Shown: positions 60,836 through 64,000 of the stretch, one piece after another
How positions within the stretch are numbered: the first letter of the stretch is position 1
Layout: each line of letters starts with the position of its first letter
The notes under the pieces: generated by a model
The model's input: the letters and a program-made list of their open reading frames with translations, nothing else
The model's database searches: none
Told to the model about the DNA's origin: nothing
Position numbers and translations under genes: made by a program
NCBI GenBank assembly: GCA_006226595.1
Contig: SBGP01000095.1
Location: 186,001 to 250,000, forward strand
Reading direction: 5' to 3'
DNA from: Deltaproteobacteria bacterium
GTDB taxonomy: Bacteria > Myxococcota_A > UBA796 > GCA-2862545
Length of the DNA stretch: 64,000 nt

Positions 60836-61998
60836 CGGAGCCTCCGGAAGCCGACGGCCGAGATCATGAGGTTGGCGTGCTGGTTGCGACCCACGGTCAG
60901 ACAACCCTGCTCGCCGAAGGTGAACTGCCCGAGAAAGGGCCGTCCATCGAGCACGCGCTGAATGCCCCGGGCGACCTCGGGCATGCGCTCGCCAACGGTG
61001 AGCCGGCAGCCCGCGCAGTACGTGAACAGCGCCCCCTCGAGGTCGCCGTGGACGCTCACGGCCTCGGCGACCCGCGCCGCGCGCTCGACGAGGCTGTCGG
61101 TGCTTCCCCGCATGGCGTAGATCTCTTCCCCTGCGGTCACTTCGGTGAACAGCTGGAGGCCGCCGCCTTCCACGACAGCAGCCGGGTGCGACAGGGCGAA
61201 GGTGCGCACGTCCTCGATGCGGCCGACCGGTCGCCCGAGCGGCTGCAGGCTGGTCGCGGCGAGCACGTCCACGTGGGTCAGGGAGAGGCCGGTCCACGCT
61301 TCGTAGACCTCGACGGCCGGGCGGTCGTCGATGGCCCACACGGTGCGCCCCTCCACTCGCGTGACCCGGCCGTGCGGCCCGCTCGGCGCATAGCCGCTGA
61401 GGAAGGCGGTGGTCAGGGGTGTCGACGGTGCCAGCACCGCCATGGCCACGCCGTCGTGGGTGGTGCCGTCCGGCGTGAGCTGGAACCAGTTGCCGGCCAC
61501 CGCATCGTCCGCCGAGGATCCGCCGAACACGGGCACGCGCCCCCCGAGCGTCTCGTCGATGGCCGCGAGCATGGACTCCTCGTCACCGGGACCGCCGCTC
61601 GTCCACACCAACGCCGGCTGGGCGAAGGGAGCGCCCGTCCGAGCGAGTGCTCGTTCGAGTGTCGCCCGCGTGGCGGCCCGCGGCTGGACCCCCTTCTCGG
61701 CGCTGGCGACGCCGTAGCGACCGTCCGGATCGCGCACGGCGAGACAGGCCAGGGCGTGGGGGTCGTCCGCGAAGCCCTGGTCGGTGAGCAGGCCGTTGCA
61801 GCTGGTGTGGAACATGAAGGGCACGCCGGGCCAGGTCGCGCGCACCGCATCCAGCGTCCGCTGTGGGTCACGCCCCGCGTTGAGCACTCCGAAGACCATC
61901 GACGGCGCACCGCCAAGGGTGCGGGTCAGCGCCGGCGCGATCTCGGCGAGGGCCCGGTCCGGGGACGGTTCGGTCGTGATGGCCGTCGCGATTCGCAT
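60832..61998 (-). CDS. FIST domain sensory protein
   Basis: This 388-residue protein is a stand-alone FIST N (about 25-220) plus FIST C (about 225-370) protein. Typical blocks: VPFMFHTSCNGLLTDQGF, VPVFGGSSADD at about 178-188 and NWFQLTPDG, and in the C part EIYAMRGSTDSLVERA with LFTYCAGCRLTVGER (about 325-339). FIST domains bind small ligands, probably amino acids or related metabolites, and are usually coupled to histidine kinases or chemotaxis receptors, as here: its stop overlaps the hybrid kinase start, and the activator gene ends one base before its start. Confidence 0.88.
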   Translation of the reverse strand: MRIATAITTEPSPDRALAEIAPALTRTLGGAPSMVFGVLNAGRDPQRTLDAVRATWPGVPFMFHTSCNGLLTDQGFADDPHALACLAVRDPDGRYGVASAEKGVQPRAATRATLERALARTGAPFAQPALVWTSGGPGDEESMLAAIDETLGGRVPVFGGSSADDAVAGNWFQLTPDGTTHDGVAMAVLAPSTPLTTAFLSGYAPSGPHGRVTRVEGRTVWAIDDRPAVEVYEAWTGLSLTHVDVLAATSLQPLGRPVGRIEDVRTFALSHPAAVVEGGGLQLFTEVTAGEEIYAMRGSTDSLVERAARVAEAVSVHGDLEGALFTYCAGCRLTVGERMPEVARGIQRVLDGRPFLGQFTFGEQGCLTVGRNQHANLMISAVGFRRLR

Positions 61999-61999
61999 C

Positions 62000-63373
<1,374 letters not shown>

Positions 63374-63396
63374 GGCGCTCTCCGTCGACCTGGGAA

Positions 63397-63412
63397 TGCA
63401 GAGGGCGTGCCG
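63397..63412 (-). promoter_or_regulatory. Sigma-54 type -24/-12 promoter of activator operon
   Basis: On the minus strand CGGCACGCCCTCTGCA matches the consensus with two changes while keeping GG and GC twelve bases apart. Predicted start near 63386 gives a 13-base leader containing GGAGAG. Confidence 0.5.
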
Positions 63413-63463
63413 GGCGAAAGCCGGCGTTCGTGCTTGAGGGTCTGGCGGTGCCTACAGAGTGGG

Positions 63464-63512
63464 TGTGCCGTGCTGGGACACCTGTGCCATCAGCATGACC
63501 CACCACGGCACA
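63464..63512. promoter_or_regulatory. Dyad TGTGCCGTG...CACGGCACA upstream of activator operon
   Basis: Perfect 9-bp arms at 63464-63472 and 63504-63512, with a further TGTGCC at 63483-63488 between them. The dyad lies about 78-126 bases upstream of the predicted start, the usual place for an NtrC-type enhancer. The right arm is part of the 16-mer shared with 56462-56477. Confidence 0.5.
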
Positions 63513-63588
63513 GTCGCCTCGCGACGCCGTGGCCCGCGCGAGAAGATCCGGATGATAACCAGGCTTTGCCGGTCACTATCGAGCCATG

Positions 63589-64000
63589 TCATCGGGCTGA
63601 CCCGGAGGGCGCCAGGTCGAGCGTGAACCCCTGTTGGATCTGCATGGCTCTTGGAGCTGGACGGGCATGAACCTGCACGTCAAGCGGGTCCGCAGCGACC
63701 GAGAGCTTGCGGACACGGTCGACGATCTCCACTTCCACCGGAAGTCCGCCCGTGTGCACGGTCATCGTCCAGTCGCCGGGCCGGATGCCCGCGAAGGTGA
63801 AGCGACCGTGGGCGTCGGTTCGGCGCAGGAGTTGTTCCGTGCCCCGGCTGAGCTCCACGAGCACCCCGGCGAGGGGTCCGTCCTCGAGATCGGGTCCCGC
63901 TCCGAGGCCGCCGCCCGCGCCACCGCGCGCGAACATGAGCGTGCCGGCGACCCGTACCGCGGGGGCGACGCCGAGCTCGATCACGGCCTCCTGGGTGTCG
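63589..64000 (-). CDS. C-terminal end of protein with carboxypeptidase-regulatory-like domain (partial)
   Basis: The frame is open to the window edge, so the start lies outside; at least 136 residues are visible. The segment PLAGVLVELSRGTEQLLRRTDAH followed by GRFTFAGIRPGDW is the pattern of carboxypeptidase regulatory-like (transthyretin-type) beta-sandwich domains found in large exported proteins and in outer-membrane assembly factors. It could equally be an SdrD-B-like or usher-like protein; not enough is visible to decide. Confidence 0.65.
   Translation of the reverse strand, partial: DTQEAVIELGVAPAVRVAGTLMFARGGAGGGLGAGPDLEDGPLAGVLVELSRGTEQLLRRTDAHGRFTFAGIRPGDWTMTVHTGGLPVEVEIVDRVRKLSVAADPLDVQVHARPAPRAMQIQQGFTLDLAPSGSAR

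Overview
The window is very GC-rich DNA with dense, mostly translationally coupled genes. Several Ser/Thr protein kinases (some fused to an ATPase and TPR repeats), lipoproteins with long Asp-Thr/Asp-Ala tracts, a giant thrombospondin-type-3 protein with a MYXO-CTERM-like tail, and a sigma-54 activator with several -24/-12 promoters together suggest a myxobacterium-like organism (Myxococcota). This is inferred from gene content; there is no rRNA or marker gene to prove it.

Layout. 1-3.3 kb: start of an ABC-F-like ATPase, an Asp-Thr lipoprotein and a ~700-residue FAD oxidoreductase, all on the minus strand. 3.4-13.6 kb: a coupled plus-strand run of a soluble-adenylyl-cyclase-like protein, a second ~700-residue oxidoreductase, an EI24-type membrane protein and a kinase-ATPase-TPR protein. 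13.6-14.3 kb: two very small membrane genes behind a strong sigma-54-type promoter and CTGTGTG repeats. 14.3-26.6 kb: a PhoX-like Tat protein, an outer-membrane beta-barrel, a kinase with a periplasmic tail, and the 2414-residue TSP3 protein with its partner. 26.6-29.8 kb: a YqiJ/flotillin pair behind a cluster of dyads. 29.8-45.4 kb: mixed housekeeping and hypothetical genes (CAT-like acyltransferase, phospholipase-like lipoprotein, AAA ATPase, kinase-ATPase-TPR, CPBP protease, saccharopine-dehydrogenase-like protein, AlkB, tryptophan 2,3-dioxygenase, tRNA-Trp).

45.4-55.4 kb: a complete bidirectional NAD(P)-linked group 3b-type [NiFe] hydrogenase (order B-cNMP-G-S-L) followed by maturation genes (protease, hypA, F, C, D, E; no hypB), every junction except the protease/hypA one being a 1- or 4-base start/stop overlap. 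It is preceded by three abutting dyads and a near-consensus sigma-54 promoter.

55.5-63.4 kb: a minus-strand signalling locus: NtrC-type sigma-54 activator, FIST sensor, hybrid histidine kinase with phosphotransfer domain, a Ser/Thr kinase with DMG instead of DFG, and a receiver domain fused to a PIG-L-like domain that has lost its metal motif. Three of its genes have -24/-12 promoters of the same layout. The most interesting proposal is that this locus controls itself, the hydrogenase and possibly the two small membrane genes as one sigma-54 regulon. The window ends inside a large protein with a carboxypeptidase-regulatory-like domain.
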